From an uncultured beta proteobacterium (GTDB lineage Bacteria > Pseudomonadota > Gammaproteobacteria > Burkholderiales > Burkholderiaceae_C), in NCBI GenBank assembly GCA_903930255.1, contig CAIYYA010000226.1, positions 1 through 64,000 on the forward strand: DNA of 64,000 nucleotides. Reading direction: 5' to 3'. The translations under genes were made by a program, and so were the position numbers. Position 1 is the stretch's first letter, and every line of letters starts with the position of its first letter. The notes beneath the pieces are model-generated. The model did not search any database. It had not been told where the DNA came from and worked only from the letters and a program-made list of their open reading frames with translations. Below are positions 36,538 to 45,437 of the stretch, piece after piece.

Positions 36538-37124
36538 TCCCCACTTGGCATGCCACCCCAGCGCGGCGCATTGGCTTGCGGCAAGCCCAGCAAATCGAGC
36601 ACCCGACTCACCGTGTGGTCAACCATCTGATCAAGCGACTCGGGCCGATGGTAAAAACTGGGTACGGGCGGAAAGATGATGCCGCCCATCTCGGTCACAC
36701 TGGTCATATTGCGCAGGTGCGCCAGGTTCAGCGGGGTTTCGCGCACCATCAAAATCAGCTTGCGGCGCTCTTTCAGCATGACATCGGCGGCACGCGTGAT
36801 CAGGTTATCAGACAGGCCGTGCGCCACCGCCGCCAGCGTGCGCATGGAGCAAGGCGCGATCACCATGCCATCACACGGGAATGAGCCACTGGCAATGGCT
36901 GCGCCGACATCCTGCACGCAATACACCACATCGGCCAAATCTTCCAGCTTGGCGCGCGGCATGTCGAGCTCTTGCTGCAGGTTGAGCCAGCCGGCCTCTG
37001 ACACGGTTAAATGGGTGCGCACATGATCCATGGCGCGCAACATTTGCAGCAGGCGCACGCCATACACGGCACCACTGGCACCCGAGATGGCCAGCACGAT
37101 ACGTTTGTGGGGAGATTGACTCAT
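36528..37124 (-). CDS. ubiX: UbiX, flavin prenyltransferase
   Basis: 198 residues: Rossmann-like start RIVLAISGASGAVYGVRLLQML, SGSFPCDGMVIAPCSMRTLAAVAHG, and RETPLNLAHLRNMTSVTEMGGIIFPPVPSFY. Makes prenylated FMN for UbiD from FMN and dimethylallyl phosphate. ATG 37124 is preferred over an upstream GTG at 37163 that overlaps ubiT. The final residues DSY and stop come from the heptanucleotide array. Confidence 0.95.
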   Translation of the reverse strand: MSQSPHKRIVLAISGASGAVYGVRLLQMLRAMDHVRTHLTVSEAGWLNLQQELDMPRAKLEDLADVVYCVQDVGAAIASGSFPCDGMVIAPCSMRTLAAVAHGLSDNLITRAADVMLKERRKLILMVRETPLNLAHLRNMTSVTEMGGIIFPPVPSFYHRPESLDQMVDHTVSRVLDLLGLPQANAPRWGGMPSGDSY

Positions 37125-37143
37125 GGCAGTGAGCGTGATCGCG

Positions 37144-37638
37144 CTAGCGCGCCCTGAAGCCACCCAGCAAAGACCTGAAATGGGTGCGTGCCTGGCTCAG
37201 CACATGGCTGGGTTTAAGCTGCTCCAGATCAAGCATGGGCAGCTCGATCGCATCGATGGTGTTTTTCACCAGCAAACCCAGCTCGGTGTCGCCTTGCATG
37301 GCCAGACGGCGGTTAAAAAACAGTGTGTCTGGGTCTTCTTTGCGGCGTGCCAACAGCACAAAATCGTGGGCACTGGCACTAATGGTCAGGTCAGCTGCAG
37401 CAGTATTTTGGCAAGCCATAAAACGCCCATCGCGCCACTCAAAGTCGAAGGCAGATTGCGCGTCAGTGACGCACAGGCGCAACTTTTTGCCCACTAGCAT
37501 CTGCGTCACGTCAGGTGTTAACTGTTTGGCCAAAGCCACATTCAAGCCCAGCACCAGCAACATTGAGCCAGGGTAAGTGGGCAATCGACCCAAAAAATTG
37601 CCAATGGGTTTGGGTAAAACAAAGGGGGTGGCTGGCAT
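37144..37638 (-). CDS. ubiT: UbiT, SCP2-domain lipid carrier for O2-independent ubiquinone synthesis
   Basis: 164 residues with the signature ARRKEDPDTLFFNRRLAMQG and DTELGLLVKNTIDAIEL, nearly the same as E. coli UbiT (YhbT). UbiT binds the lipid intermediates used by UbiU-UbiV when no oxygen is present. Start 37638 has AAGGA nine bases upstream; an ATG at 37689, two bases after the ATPase stop, is also possible. Separated from ubiV by the inserted ATPase gene. Confidence 0.92.
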   Translation of the reverse strand: MPATPFVLPKPIGNFLGRLPTYPGSMLLVLGLNVALAKQLTPDVTQMLVGKKLRLCVTDAQSAFDFEWRDGRFMACQNTAAADLTISASAHDFVLLARRKEDPDTLFFNRRLAMQGDTELGLLVKNTIDAIELPMLDLEQLKPSHVLSQARTHFRSLLGGFRAR

Positions 37639-37691
37639 CGAGGTGTCCTTATCGATTGATGTGGCAAGGGTGCGGCGCTTGACGGACATTA

Positions 37692-38864
37692 TCAGGTCAG
37701 CGCCATAAGTTCATCCATCAGCGCAGGCAGCGGCCTGTTTTGCGTATCAGCATTCAGGGCAAATGTGCTGCGAGCAGCGCTGACTACCAGTTTGCGTGTG
37801 GCCTGCACATCGGCTGCAGCAATATGGAACCCTCGGCTGGTCACGGGTGCGCTGGAGCGCTTGATTTCGACAGCCCAGCGTTGTCCACCCGGCAACTCCA
37901 GCAGCAAGTCAATCTCTGCGCCGGCAATGCTGCGGTAATAATAGGCTTGGGCATCGTCGGGGGCTGCGGCAATCAGATTTTCGATCACCATGCCCTCCCA
38001 ACTGCCACCGGCCACCGGATGCGCCAACACGTCTTCGCGCGTGGGCAAATTCAGCAAAGCGTGCGCTAGACCACTGTCGCGGATATACACCTTGGGCGAG
38101 CGCACCAATCGCTTGCCTACATTGCTGGCCCATGGAGTCAGCCGACGCACCAGCATCAGGTCGGTCATCAGATCAAGGTAACGCGCCACGGTTTGCCCAG
38201 ACAGTGCCAGTGAAGCCGCCAAGCGTGCTGCATTGTGAATTTGACCCTGCTCATGCGCCAGCATGGTCCAGTAGCGTCGCAGGGTTTCGGCTGGAATGCG
38301 CGTGCCGAGCATGGGAATGTCTCGCTCCAGATAAGTGCTGATGAACTGGCGTCGCCAGCGCAAGCTGGCCGCATCACTCCGACTCAGATACGACTGCGGA
38401 AAGCCTCCACGCAACCACAAATCATCCAATTCTTCAGACGTGTCAGGAATTTCACTGGCCAGCAGCGCTGGCAGCTCACAATAAGCCACGCGCCCAGCCA
38501 GACTCTCAGAGCTTTGGCGCAACAGACTGCCGCTGGCAGAGCCCAGCAGCAAAAATTGACCAACACACCGGCCAGAGCGCCGACGTTGGTCGATGATGCT
38601 GCGCAAGGTGACAAACAGTTCAGGGGCACGCTGAACCTCGTCGAGCACGATCAATTTGTCTGGGTGCGCACCAAGCAACAACTCGGGATCGGCCAGCTTG
38701 GCTCGATCAGACGGCAGCTCCAAGTCTAAATGCAAGCTCGGACGCGTTTGCCCCAGCGCAAAAGCCAGCGTGGTTTTGCCAACCTGACGTGGCCCCATAA
38801 TCACAACTGCCGGAAATTCGTCCAGCAAAAGTGATAACTTGGCTATAATTTTTCGTGAAATCAT
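37692..38864 (-). CDS. DUF4143 / AAA_14 ATPase, inserted in the ubi cluster
   Basis: 390 residues: Walker A GPRQVGKTT (24-32), Walker B KLIVLDEVQRAP, sensor LLLGSASGSLL, then a DUF4143 domain with a nuclease-like C-terminal pattern (EGMVIENLI, YYRSIAGAEIDLLLELPGG, WAVEIKRS). These orphan ATPases are often found on variable islands and their role is unclear. It lies between ubiV and ubiT, whose usual partners are side by side, so it is a likely insertion. A longer start at 38921 is possible. Confidence 0.88.
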   Translation of the reverse strand: MISRKIIAKLSLLLDEFPAVVIMGPRQVGKTTLAFALGQTRPSLHLDLELPSDRAKLADPELLLGAHPDKLIVLDEVQRAPELFVTLRSIIDQRRRSGRCVGQFLLLGSASGSLLRQSSESLAGRVAYCELPALLASEIPDTSEELDDLWLRGGFPQSYLSRSDAASLRWRRQFISTYLERDIPMLGTRIPAETLRRYWTMLAHEQGQIHNAARLAASLALSGQTVARYLDLMTDLMLVRRLTPWASNVGKRLVRSPKVYIRDSGLAHALLNLPTREDVLAHPVAGGSWEGMVIENLIAAAPDDAQAYYYRSIAGAEIDLLLELPGGQRWAVEIKRSSAPVTSRGFHIAAADVQATRKLVVSAARSTFALNADTQNRPLPALMDELMALT

Positions 38865-38924
38865 CCTTGTAATTATTCCATCAAATGGAAGATTTGCAAT
38901 GTTTATTGAGAGCCCAATCAACCC

Positions 38925-39809
38925 TCACACCAGTTCCAGCCCCGGCTTGCCATGCCAATAGCCGTTGCATGGCTTTTCGGGCATCAGGGTGCAAAGCTCG
39001 GCATTGGCCTCGAGCACTGGCAGCTGCCCACTCAGCACCGCATGAAACAGCTCGACGATGCGCAAGCTGTGTTGCGCCTGCGGGCTGATGCGCAGCACAT
39101 CCACACCCATGGCAGCCAGGGCGGGCAACTCGGGCAGCAGGTTATAGACCCGGGCCGACTGGGTTTGAATGCCGTTGAGCACCAAAAACCCCTCGTCTTC
39201 CTGGGTGCGCATGAGCAAACCGTCCGGGTGCTCGATGCATTTGAACTGGCAATCGTCCTTGGGCAAGTTGGCATGGCGGGCTGTGAAGCAGCGTGCCGAA
39301 AACGCCAACGGCATGCGGCCATAGCCAAAAACTTCGGTTTGCAACTGGGCCGGCTTGCCCTGCTGCATCAGCGCCAGATCAGCGCGGCTCATTTCAAGCG
39401 GAGCCACCCAGCGGCTGATGCCCAGTGGCGCCATCCATTGCAGCGTGGGCAGGTTGTAGATATTCAGATGTGGCCCGGCTACAAAGGGCACTTTGCCCTC
39501 CAGGCAGTGCACCGCGCCCATGTCATTGGCCTCGACCGTGTATTGCGCATTGGCCGTAATTTTGTGCAGCACGGTGACATCGGCGCCCGACTCAATCAGC
39601 ACCTGGGTTGACAGCACCACCTCTTTGCCCGCTTCGCGCAAGGCACCAGCGATGTCGAACCAATCGCTCAGCCGCACTTCGTGACGACGCGAGCAGACCG
39701 CCTCGCCCAAATAAACAATGTCCACCGGGCTGGCCGCAACCGCCGCATAAAAAGCCAGCACCTCGTCGCGTGGCCAATAGTAAAGAAGGGGGCCAAGAGC
39801 AAGTTTCAT
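38925..39809 (-). CDS. ubiV: UbiV, U32-family subunit for O2-independent ubiquinone hydroxylation
   Basis: 294 residues ([37 protein letters not shown]), close to E. coli UbiV (YhbV). The four iron-sulfur cysteines are in place: Cys39, then Cys174, Cys187 and Cys191 in the C-X12-C-X3-C spacing known for E. coli. With UbiU it hydroxylates the ubiquinone ring without oxygen. No clear ribosome site: the heptanucleotide array comes to within four bases of the start codon. Confidence 0.95.
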   Translation of the reverse strand: MKLALGPLLYYWPRDEVLAFYAAVAASPVDIVYLGEAVCSRRHEVRLSDWFDIAGALREAGKEVVLSTQVLIESGADVTVLHKITANAQYTVEANDMGAVHCLEGKVPFVAGPHLNIYNLPTLQWMAPLGISRWVAPLEMSRADLALMQQGKPAQLQTEVFGYGRMPLAFSARCFTARHANLPKDDCQFKCIEHPDGLLMRTQEDEGFLVLNGIQTQSARVYNLLPELPALAAMGVDVLRISPQAQHSLRIVELFHAVLSGQLPVLEANAELCTLMPEKPCNGYWHGKPGLELV

Positions 39810-39812
39810 AGA

Positions 39813-39899
39813 GAAGTTATTAGTTATTAGTTATTAGTTATTAGTTATTAGTTGGTAGTTATTAGTTGGTAGTTCGACTAAGGACTAATGACTAATGAC
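39813..39899. repeat. heptanucleotide array (ubiU-ubiV gap)
   Basis: On the plus strand TTATTAG/TTGGTAG units (about seven), then CGACTAAG, and reverse-oriented GACTAAT units, so the array is also an imperfect hairpin. It fills nearly all of the 98-base gap, where the ubiV ribosome site should be. Same TAGT core as 36493 and 57265. Confidence 0.88.
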
Positions 39900-39907
39900 T
39901 TGGCACT

Positions 39908-40966
39908 TCATTTCCAAGGCCGGTGATAAGCGCCCAAGGTGTGCTGCTGTCCCTCGGCGACTTTATCCAGCTCGCTGATCCAACTTGGTTTGGCACTGTA
40001 GCGGTGCGGGTTGTCGCGGCAACTGTCAATGGCTGCACGCCAAACCTTTGTGACTTGCGCCACATAAGCTGGGCTGCGCTGGCGCCCCTCGATCTTGATG
40101 GCGCGCACGCCCATGCGCATCAGCTCGGGCAACAAAGACAAGGTGTTCAAACTGGTGGGCTCTTCAATTGCGTAATAGTTTTTGTCGTCTTCGACATCAA
40201 AGCGGCCTTTGCACAGCGTAGGGTAGCCAGCGTTTTCGCCCGGCGCATAGCGATCAATCAGCACACCATTCAGGCGCGATTCGCGTCCCTGCGGGGTTTC
40301 GACCCAGCGCACGGCCTTGGGTGGTGAACAAACGCCGTTGGTGTTGGGCGCTTCGCCGGTGACATAGCTCGACAAGGCACAGCGCCCCTCCACCATCACA
40401 CACAAACTGCCAAAGCCAAACACCTCGATCTCGACCCGTGATTTTTCGATCACCTGCTCCACCTGCGTCAGTGACAACACCCGTGGCAGCACCGCCCGGG
40501 CAATCCCAAAGTGCTGGTAGTAGAAATCAAGCGCCTCGTAGTTGGTGGCCGAGCCTTGCACCGACAAATGCAGACGCAGTTGCGGTTGATGTTTGACAGC
40601 GTAGGCCATCATGCCCGGGTCCGCCAGAATGACCGCATCGACTGCGTTGTGCGCAGCCCGATCGACCGCACGTTGCCATAACTCGGCCTTGGCCGCTTGC
40701 GGATAGGTGTTGAGCGCCACGAAAACCTTGCGCCCGCGCTCATGCGCATAGCGAATGCCGGCTTCGATCGCCTTCTCATCAAAATTCAGCCCAGCAAAGT
40801 TGCGCGCATTGGTGGCATCCCGAAAACCCAGATAGACGCAATCGGCACCGTTGTCCACCGCGGCTTTGAGCGCTGGCAGGCTGCCTGCCGGGCAAACCAG
40901 CTCCATCGGCACAGCTTGCTCGGCCTGGGATGGCGTTTTCGCTTGGGTATCTGCAACTAAATTCAT
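39908..40966 (-). CDS. ubiU: UbiU, U32-family subunit for O2-independent ubiquinone hydroxylation
   Basis: 352 residues; from residue 21 (MELVCPAGSLPALKAAVDNGADCVYLG) it follows E. coli UbiU (YhbU) closely. The iron-sulfur cysteines are present (FGSLCVMVEGRC, GVCSPP, PTLCKGRF). Works with UbiV and UbiT. The ATG at 40966 is chosen; an in-frame start at 41026 would add 20 residues. An FNR-like site lies upstream. Confidence 0.95.
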   Translation of the reverse strand: MNLVADTQAKTPSQAEQAVPMELVCPAGSLPALKAAVDNGADCVYLGFRDATNARNFAGLNFDEKAIEAGIRYAHERGRKVFVALNTYPQAAKAELWQRAVDRAAHNAVDAVILADPGMMAYAVKHQPQLRLHLSVQGSATNYEALDFYYQHFGIARAVLPRVLSLTQVEQVIEKSRVEIEVFGFGSLCVMVEGRCALSSYVTGEAPNTNGVCSPPKAVRWVETPQGRESRLNGVLIDRYAPGENAGYPTLCKGRFDVEDDKNYYAIEEPTSLNTLSLLPELMRMGVRAIKIEGRQRSPAYVAQVTKVWRAAIDSCRDNPHRYSAKPSWISELDKVAEGQQHTLGAYHRPWK

Positions 40967-41043
40967 ACAAATGGCTCGCGTGTTGGCCAAAGATCCTTGA
41001 AAAACCAAGTCGGCAAGGGTAGCCAAGCTTGATAGAGCGGTAA

Positions 41044-41057
41044 ATGATGTAGGTCAA
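41044..41057 (-). promoter_or_regulatory. FNR/ANR-like site upstream of ubiU
   Basis: Minus strand TTGACCTACATCAT; consensus TTGAT-N4-ATCAA, eight of ten defined bases match. If it works as a class II site (centred -41.5), a TACCCT hexamer at 41016-41021 falls at -10 and transcription would start near 41009, 43 bases before the ubiU ATG. Anaerobic control would suit the gene. Confidence 0.45.
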
Positions 41058-41186
41058 TCAATCCGCTAAATTCCATTTCATTCACATTTGAGACTGGGCA
41101 GGAAACCGCAGGGAGTGCGAACCAAGCGTTTGACTGGCAGAATCCGCCTTGCTTGAATGCCACACCCCAAAACCGAGGAGACCACC

Positions 41187-41414
41187 ATGCCAACGTCAGA
41201 AAAATCCATGCAATTTTTGGAGGAGCACATTCCAGAGCTGGCTCAATCTGCCGTAACGCAGGCGTATTGGCAGGCGCTAGCTTCGGGCAACAGCGTGCTG
41301 GAAAGCGCGAACGGCATGATTCACGAGGTATTCCCTGATGGCACACGCAAGCTTGTCAAAACCACCACCCCGCCCAGCAACGTGACCATGGGTGAAACGC
41401 GGGTAATGCGGTGA
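41187..41414 (+). CDS. probable antitoxin of a zeta-like pair
   Basis: 75 residues, not recognised: acidic helical start (MQFLEEHIPELAQSAVTQAYWQALASG) and a basic tail (FPDGTRKLVK). Preceded by GAGGAG and overlapping the kinase-like gene (GTGA). The small-then-kinase order fits an antitoxin-toxin pair. Confidence 0.6.
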   Translation: MPTSEKSMQFLEEHIPELAQSAVTQAYWQALASGNSVLESANGMIHEVFPDGTRKLVKTTTPPSNVTMGETRVMR

Positions 41415-42175
41415 CTGGCATACCGCGCCTGCGCATGTTTGCCGGCCCCAATGGGTCTGGCAAGAGCACCATCAAAGCGGTGATTCGTCCAGAATTGCTC
41501 GGGGTGTACATCAACCCAGATGAGATTGAAAAAGACATCCGTGAGCGCGATTTTCTCGATTTAAATCCCTTTCATGTGGAAACCACGGCAGTCGAAATTC
41601 TGGAGTTTTTCAACACATCGGTCCTGCTTTCACAGGCTGGCTTATTGGATGAGGCGGCTTGTTTACGCTTCAGTGATGACAAACTGATCTTCTTTGATGT
41701 GTCGGTCAATTCTTACTTTGCGTCAGTAGCAGCGGATTTCATCCGGCATAAACTGCTTGAGAGCGGCACCTCATTCACCTTTGAGACGGTGATGTCGTCA
41801 GCAGATAAAGTGCTTTTTCTGCAAAAGGCGCAGCAACGGGGTTTTCGAACCTATTTGTACTTTGTCGCTACGGATGACCCGATCATCAATATCTCGCGCG
41901 TACGTACCCGGGTACGTCAAGGTGGCCACCCGGTGCCTGATGACAAGGTAATTGCCCGCTATGGTCGATCATTGGCGTTGCTTTTATCGGCCATTCGAAA
42001 CACGAACCGAACCTATATCTTCGATAACTCAGGTCCCGCCCAAATCTGGTTGGCCGAGGTGATCAATGGCAATGCTCTGACCATGAAAACAGATTTGATG
42101 CCCGCATGGTTCAAGGCCGCTGTTTGGGACAAGATGCTGACCGCTACAGATGAACAAATTTCGGGTGTCGCCTAG
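41411..42175 (+). CDS. zeta-toxin-like P-loop kinase
   Basis: 254 residues, GTG start. Walker A AGPNGSGKST (11-20), NPDEIEKDIRERDFLD, TFETVMSS and a final-third RVRTRVRQGGHPVPDDKVIARYGRSL. This layout is that of the zeta-type/YplQ-like kinase family, whose plasmid members phosphorylate UDP-GlcNAc precursors. It has an extra segment near 50-80 (LLDEAACLRFSDDKLIFFDVS). Target unknown. Confidence 0.8.
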   Translation: MTGIPRLRMFAGPNGSGKSTIKAVIRPELLGVYINPDEIEKDIRERDFLDLNPFHVETTAVEILEFFNTSVLLSQAGLLDEAACLRFSDDKLIFFDVSVNSYFASVAADFIRHKLLESGTSFTFETVMSSADKVLFLQKAQQRGFRTYLYFVATDDPIINISRVRTRVRQGGHPVPDDKVIARYGRSLALLLSAIRNTNRTYIFDNSGPAQIWLAEVINGNALTMKTDLMPAWFKAAVWDKMLTATDEQISGVA

Positions 42176-42271
42176 TCATTGCGGTACTGAGTCTTGCACC
42201 CTTTGCGAATTGAACATCCGCTAAAAGCCAAAACTCACGACAATCAGCGCTCCATCACTTGCAAGCGTCCC

Positions 42272-43435
42272 ATGAACCGAAATCTCTGGCTGCTGGCCAT
42301 CTGCCAGGGTCTGTTCCTGACCAACAACGTCACTTTTATTGCCATCAACGGCTTGGTCGGCTTTAGCCTGGCGCCTTTGGGCTGGATGGCTACTTTGCCG
42401 GTGATGGGCTATGTGGTGGGGGGTGCCCTGTCGACCGGTCTGGTTGCCAAAACCCAGCAGCGCTGGGGTCGCCGAGCCTCGTTTCAACTGGGTTTGCTGG
42501 TGGCGCTGCTGTCGGCGCTGGTCTGTGCGTATGCCGCCTACAGCAAAAACTTCTGGCTTTTGTGTGCTGCCACACTGGTGGCGGGCTATTACAACGCCAA
42601 CGCCAATTTGTACCGCTTCGCCGCTGCTGAACTGGCCGCCCCGGCCTGGAAAGAAAAAGCCGTCTCCTTGGTGATGGCCGGTGGGCTGATAGGTGCCGTG
42701 GCCGGCCCCAATCTGGCGGCGCAAACACGCACGCTCACCGTGGTACCCTTCATGGGCGCCTATTTGGCACTCGCCGGCGTGGCGCTGCTGTCGATTGGGG
42801 TGCTGGCATTCATCACGTTCCCACGCCCAGCCGCCAAAAAATTGCACGCTGACGGCCGCCCCTTGCGTGAAATCATGCGCCAGCCGGTTTTTATCGTGGC
42901 TGCCACCTGCGGCGCTTTGAGTTATGGCGTAATGAACCTGCTGATGGCCGCCACACCGCTGGCCATGCAGCAATGCGGCATGCCGTTTGGCGATGCGGCG
43001 CTGGTCTTGGAGTGGCATGTGATTGGCATGTTTGCCCCGGGGTTTTTCACCGGGCATTTGATCAAGCGGTTTGGCGCACTGAGCATCATGGGCGTGGGGG
43101 TGCTGCTGAATGCGGCGTGCATCGCGGTGGCACTTTCGGGGGTCGATTTGCACCAGTTCCTGATCGCGCTGTTTTTGTTGGGTGTGGGCTGGAACTTTTT
43201 GTTCACCGGCAGCACCACGCTGTCACTGAAAACCTATACGCCCGAGGAAAAAGACCGCGCCCAGGGCGCACTCAACTTTTTTGTGTTTGCTACTACCGCC
43301 TTGAGTTCGTTTGCCTCGGGTGTGCTGGTGACCACCAGCGGCTGGCAATTGCTCAACGCGGGCTCACTGATTCCTGTGGTGTTGACCGGCGCTGCGATTG
43401 TCTGGTTGGCCAGGCAGCAACGCCACGCAGTATGA
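42272..43435 (+). CDS. major facilitator superfamily transporter
   Basis: 387 residues with about 12 hydrophobic segments and the MFS loop motif (GLVAKTQQRWGRRASFQLG). Substrate unknown. The ATG at 42272 (MNRNLWLLAICQGLF) is chosen because the preceding 26 codons are polar and unlike a membrane start. Confidence 0.85.
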   Translation: MNRNLWLLAICQGLFLTNNVTFIAINGLVGFSLAPLGWMATLPVMGYVVGGALSTGLVAKTQQRWGRRASFQLGLLVALLSALVCAYAAYSKNFWLLCAATLVAGYYNANANLYRFAAAELAAPAWKEKAVSLVMAGGLIGAVAGPNLAAQTRTLTVVPFMGAYLALAGVALLSIGVLAFITFPRPAAKKLHADGRPLREIMRQPVFIVAATCGALSYGVMNLLMAATPLAMQQCGMPFGDAALVLEWHVIGMFAPGFFTGHLIKRFGALSIMGVGVLLNAACIAVALSGVDLHQFLIALFLLGVGWNFLFTGSTTLSLKTYTPEEKDRAQGALNFFVFATTALSSFASGVLVTTSGWQLLNAGSLIPVVLTGAAIVWLARQQRHAV

Positions 43436-43458
43436 TTTGCCGCTAATTCCATTTCCAT

Positions 43459-43535
43459 ATCAATCCGACACGTTGTTGCTACGTCTTGTCGTACGCTTGT
43501 ACTGTCTGCGACTTCGAGCCTAGTATCGTATTGAT
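43459..43535. repeat. variable-stem/constant-core hairpin, copy D
   Basis: Outer arms ATCAATCCGACAC and GTATCGTATTGAT (two mismatches). Inside: CGTTGTTGC, TTGTCGTAC-GCTT-GTACTGTCTGC and GAGCCTAG, the shared core. Lies in the gap before the ABC importer operon, so it could act on its transcript. Confidence 0.7.
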
Positions 43536-43595
43536 CTGAAAACGGAATAACAGGGCGCATGAACGCCTTGCTTTTACTCAACCGGAGACCTATTC

Positions 43596-44621
43596 ATGCA
43601 AAGAAGACACCTGATTGCGGGCGGCCTGGCCGCTGCAACCCTGCCCCTGTGGGCCACGGCACAAGCTCTTGAAAAAGCCAAACTGTCGATCGCTGTCGGC
43701 GGCAAAAACCTGCTGTATTACCTGCCGCTGACGATTGCCGAGCAACTGGGCTACTTCAAAGCCGAAGGACTCGACGTGACGATTGTTGATTTTGCCGGCG
43801 GAGCCAAAGCGCTGCAAGCGGTGGTGGGCGGCAGTGCCGACGTGGTGTCGGGTGCTTTTGAGCACACGGTGAACATGCAGTTCAAAGGTCAATACCTGCG
43901 CGCCTTTGTGCTGCAAGGTGCCACACCGCAGATTGTGCTGGGCGTCAACCCCAAAACCATGCCCAATTTCAAGACCATTGCTGACCTCAAAGGCAAAAAA
44001 ATCGGTGTTTCGGCACCCGGTAGCTCGACCAATGTGATGGTCAACTTCCTGCTGGCCAAGGCCGGACTCAAACCCAGTGATGTCAGCATCATCGGCGTTG
44101 GCACAGGCAGCGGTGCGGTGGCCGCCATGCGCACGGGCCAGATCGATGCCATGAGCAACCTTGACCCGGTGATTACCCTGCTGCAGCGCTCGGGCGACCT
44201 GAAAATCGTGTCCGACACACGGGTGATTGCTGAATCCGAAAAAGTCTTTGGCGGCCCCATGCCCGCTGGCTGTCTGTACGCCCCGCAGACCTTCATCGAC
44301 AAAAACCCCAACACCACACAAGCCCTGACCAACGCCATGGTGCGCGCCAACAAGTGGATTCAAGGTGCTGGTGCAGCCGAGATCATCAAAACCGTACCCG
44401 AAGGCTATCTGTTGGGAGACCGGGCGGTGTACATCGACGCATTTCTGGCGGCCAAAGGTTCGCTCTCGCCCGACGGCATGATTCCTGACAAAGGCGCGCA
44501 AACCGCCTTCAAAGCGCTGGCCAGCGTGGACGAGAAAATCGCCGCCGCCAAGCTCGACCTGAATGCCGTCTATACCAACGCCTTCGTGAAGAAAGCTAAC
44601 GCCAAATACCCCAAAGGTTGA
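43596..44621 (+). CDS. ABC importer substrate-binding protein (nitrate/sulfonate/NMT1 type)
   Basis: 341 residues with a signal peptide (MQRRHLIAGGLAAATLPLWATA, possibly Tat-like from the RR) and the SsuA/NMT1 fold pattern (IAVGGKNLLYYLPLTIAEQLGYFKAEGLDVTIVDFAGGAKALQAVVGGSADVVSG; LKGKKIGVSAPGSSTNVMVNFLL). Binds the substrate in the periplasm. Candidate substrates include aliphatic sulfonates, taurine or a thiamine precursor; the sequence alone does not decide. Confidence 0.88.
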   Translation: MQRRHLIAGGLAAATLPLWATAQALEKAKLSIAVGGKNLLYYLPLTIAEQLGYFKAEGLDVTIVDFAGGAKALQAVVGGSADVVSGAFEHTVNMQFKGQYLRAFVLQGATPQIVLGVNPKTMPNFKTIADLKGKKIGVSAPGSSTNVMVNFLLAKAGLKPSDVSIIGVGTGSGAVAAMRTGQIDAMSNLDPVITLLQRSGDLKIVSDTRVIAESEKVFGGPMPAGCLYAPQTFIDKNPNTTQALTNAMVRANKWIQGAGAAEIIKTVPEGYLLGDRAVYIDAFLAAKGSLSPDGMIPDKGAQTAFKALASVDEKIAAAKLDLNAVYTNAFVKKANAKYPKG

Positions 44622-44622
44622 A

Positions 44623-45432
44623 ATGAGCGCTGCGCTTGAACTGCAGGGCGTAGCCTGCACCTTCACGGCCAAACACGACCCCGGCCAGCGCTACACCGCC
44701 GTGCAGGACGTCAACCTGACGGTGGGTGCGGGCGAGTTTGTCAGCGTGGTTGGCCCCACGGGCTGCGGCAAGAGCACGCTGCTCAATGTGGGCGCCGGGT
44801 TGCTCAGCCCGAGCACCGGCACGGTCAGCGTTTTTGGTCAGGCATTGACCGGCATCAACAAGCGCGCCGGCTATATGTTTCAGGCCGAAAGCCTGATGCC
44901 CTGGCGCACCGCCCTGGCCAATGTGATGGCCGGGCTCGAGTTTCGCGGCGTGCCTACAGACCAAGCGCGGGCGCAATCAGAAGAATGGCTCAGGCGCGTT
45001 GGCCTGGGGTCGTTTGGCGACCGCTACCCGCACCAGATGAGCGGCGGTATGCGCAAGCGCGTGAGCCTGGCGCAAACACTGGTACTCGACCCCGACATCA
45101 TTTTGATGGACGAGCCTTTTTCGGCGCTCGACATCCAAACCCGTCAACTGATGGAAAACGAGCTGCTGGCGCTGTGGTCGGCCAAAAAGAAGGCTGTGCT
45201 TTTTATCACCCACGATCTGGACGAAGCCATCGCCATGAGCGACCGCGTGGTGGTGATGAGTGCAGGTCCTGGCAGCCACTTGATTGGTGAGTTCGTCATC
45301 GACATCGAGCGCCCGCGCGATGTGGCCGAAGTCAAGATGATGCCGCGTTTTATCAAACTGCACCAAGCCATCTGGTCGGTGCTGCGCGATGAAGTGCTCA
45401 AAGGCTACCAACAACAATTGCAGGCGGTATAA
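44623..45432 (+). CDS. ABC importer ATP-binding protein (SsuB/TauB type)
   Basis: 269 residues: Walker [11 protein letters not shown], signature MSGGMRKRV, Walker [13 protein letters not shown], and [16 protein letters not shown]. One base after the binding-protein gene. Confidence 0.93.
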   Translation: MSAALELQGVACTFTAKHDPGQRYTAVQDVNLTVGAGEFVSVVGPTGCGKSTLLNVGAGLLSPSTGTVSVFGQALTGINKRAGYMFQAESLMPWRTALANVMAGLEFRGVPTDQARAQSEEWLRRVGLGSFGDRYPHQMSGGMRKRVSLAQTLVLDPDIILMDEPFSALDIQTRQLMENELLALWSAKKKAVLFITHDLDEAIAMSDRVVVMSAGPGSHLIGEFVIDIERPRDVAEVKMMPRFIKLHQAIWSVLRDEVLKGYQQQLQAV

Positions 45433-45437
45433 AACAT

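Noticed and set aside
42221-43153. Open frame (310 codons) opposite the MFS gene
   Set aside because: Low-complexity Gln/His/Arg translation, no start signal, fully antisense to a clear membrane protein.
43590-44672. Open frame (360 codons) opposite the ABC binding protein
   Set aside because: Antisense shadow of a clear gene, His/Gly-rich and without recognisable motifs.
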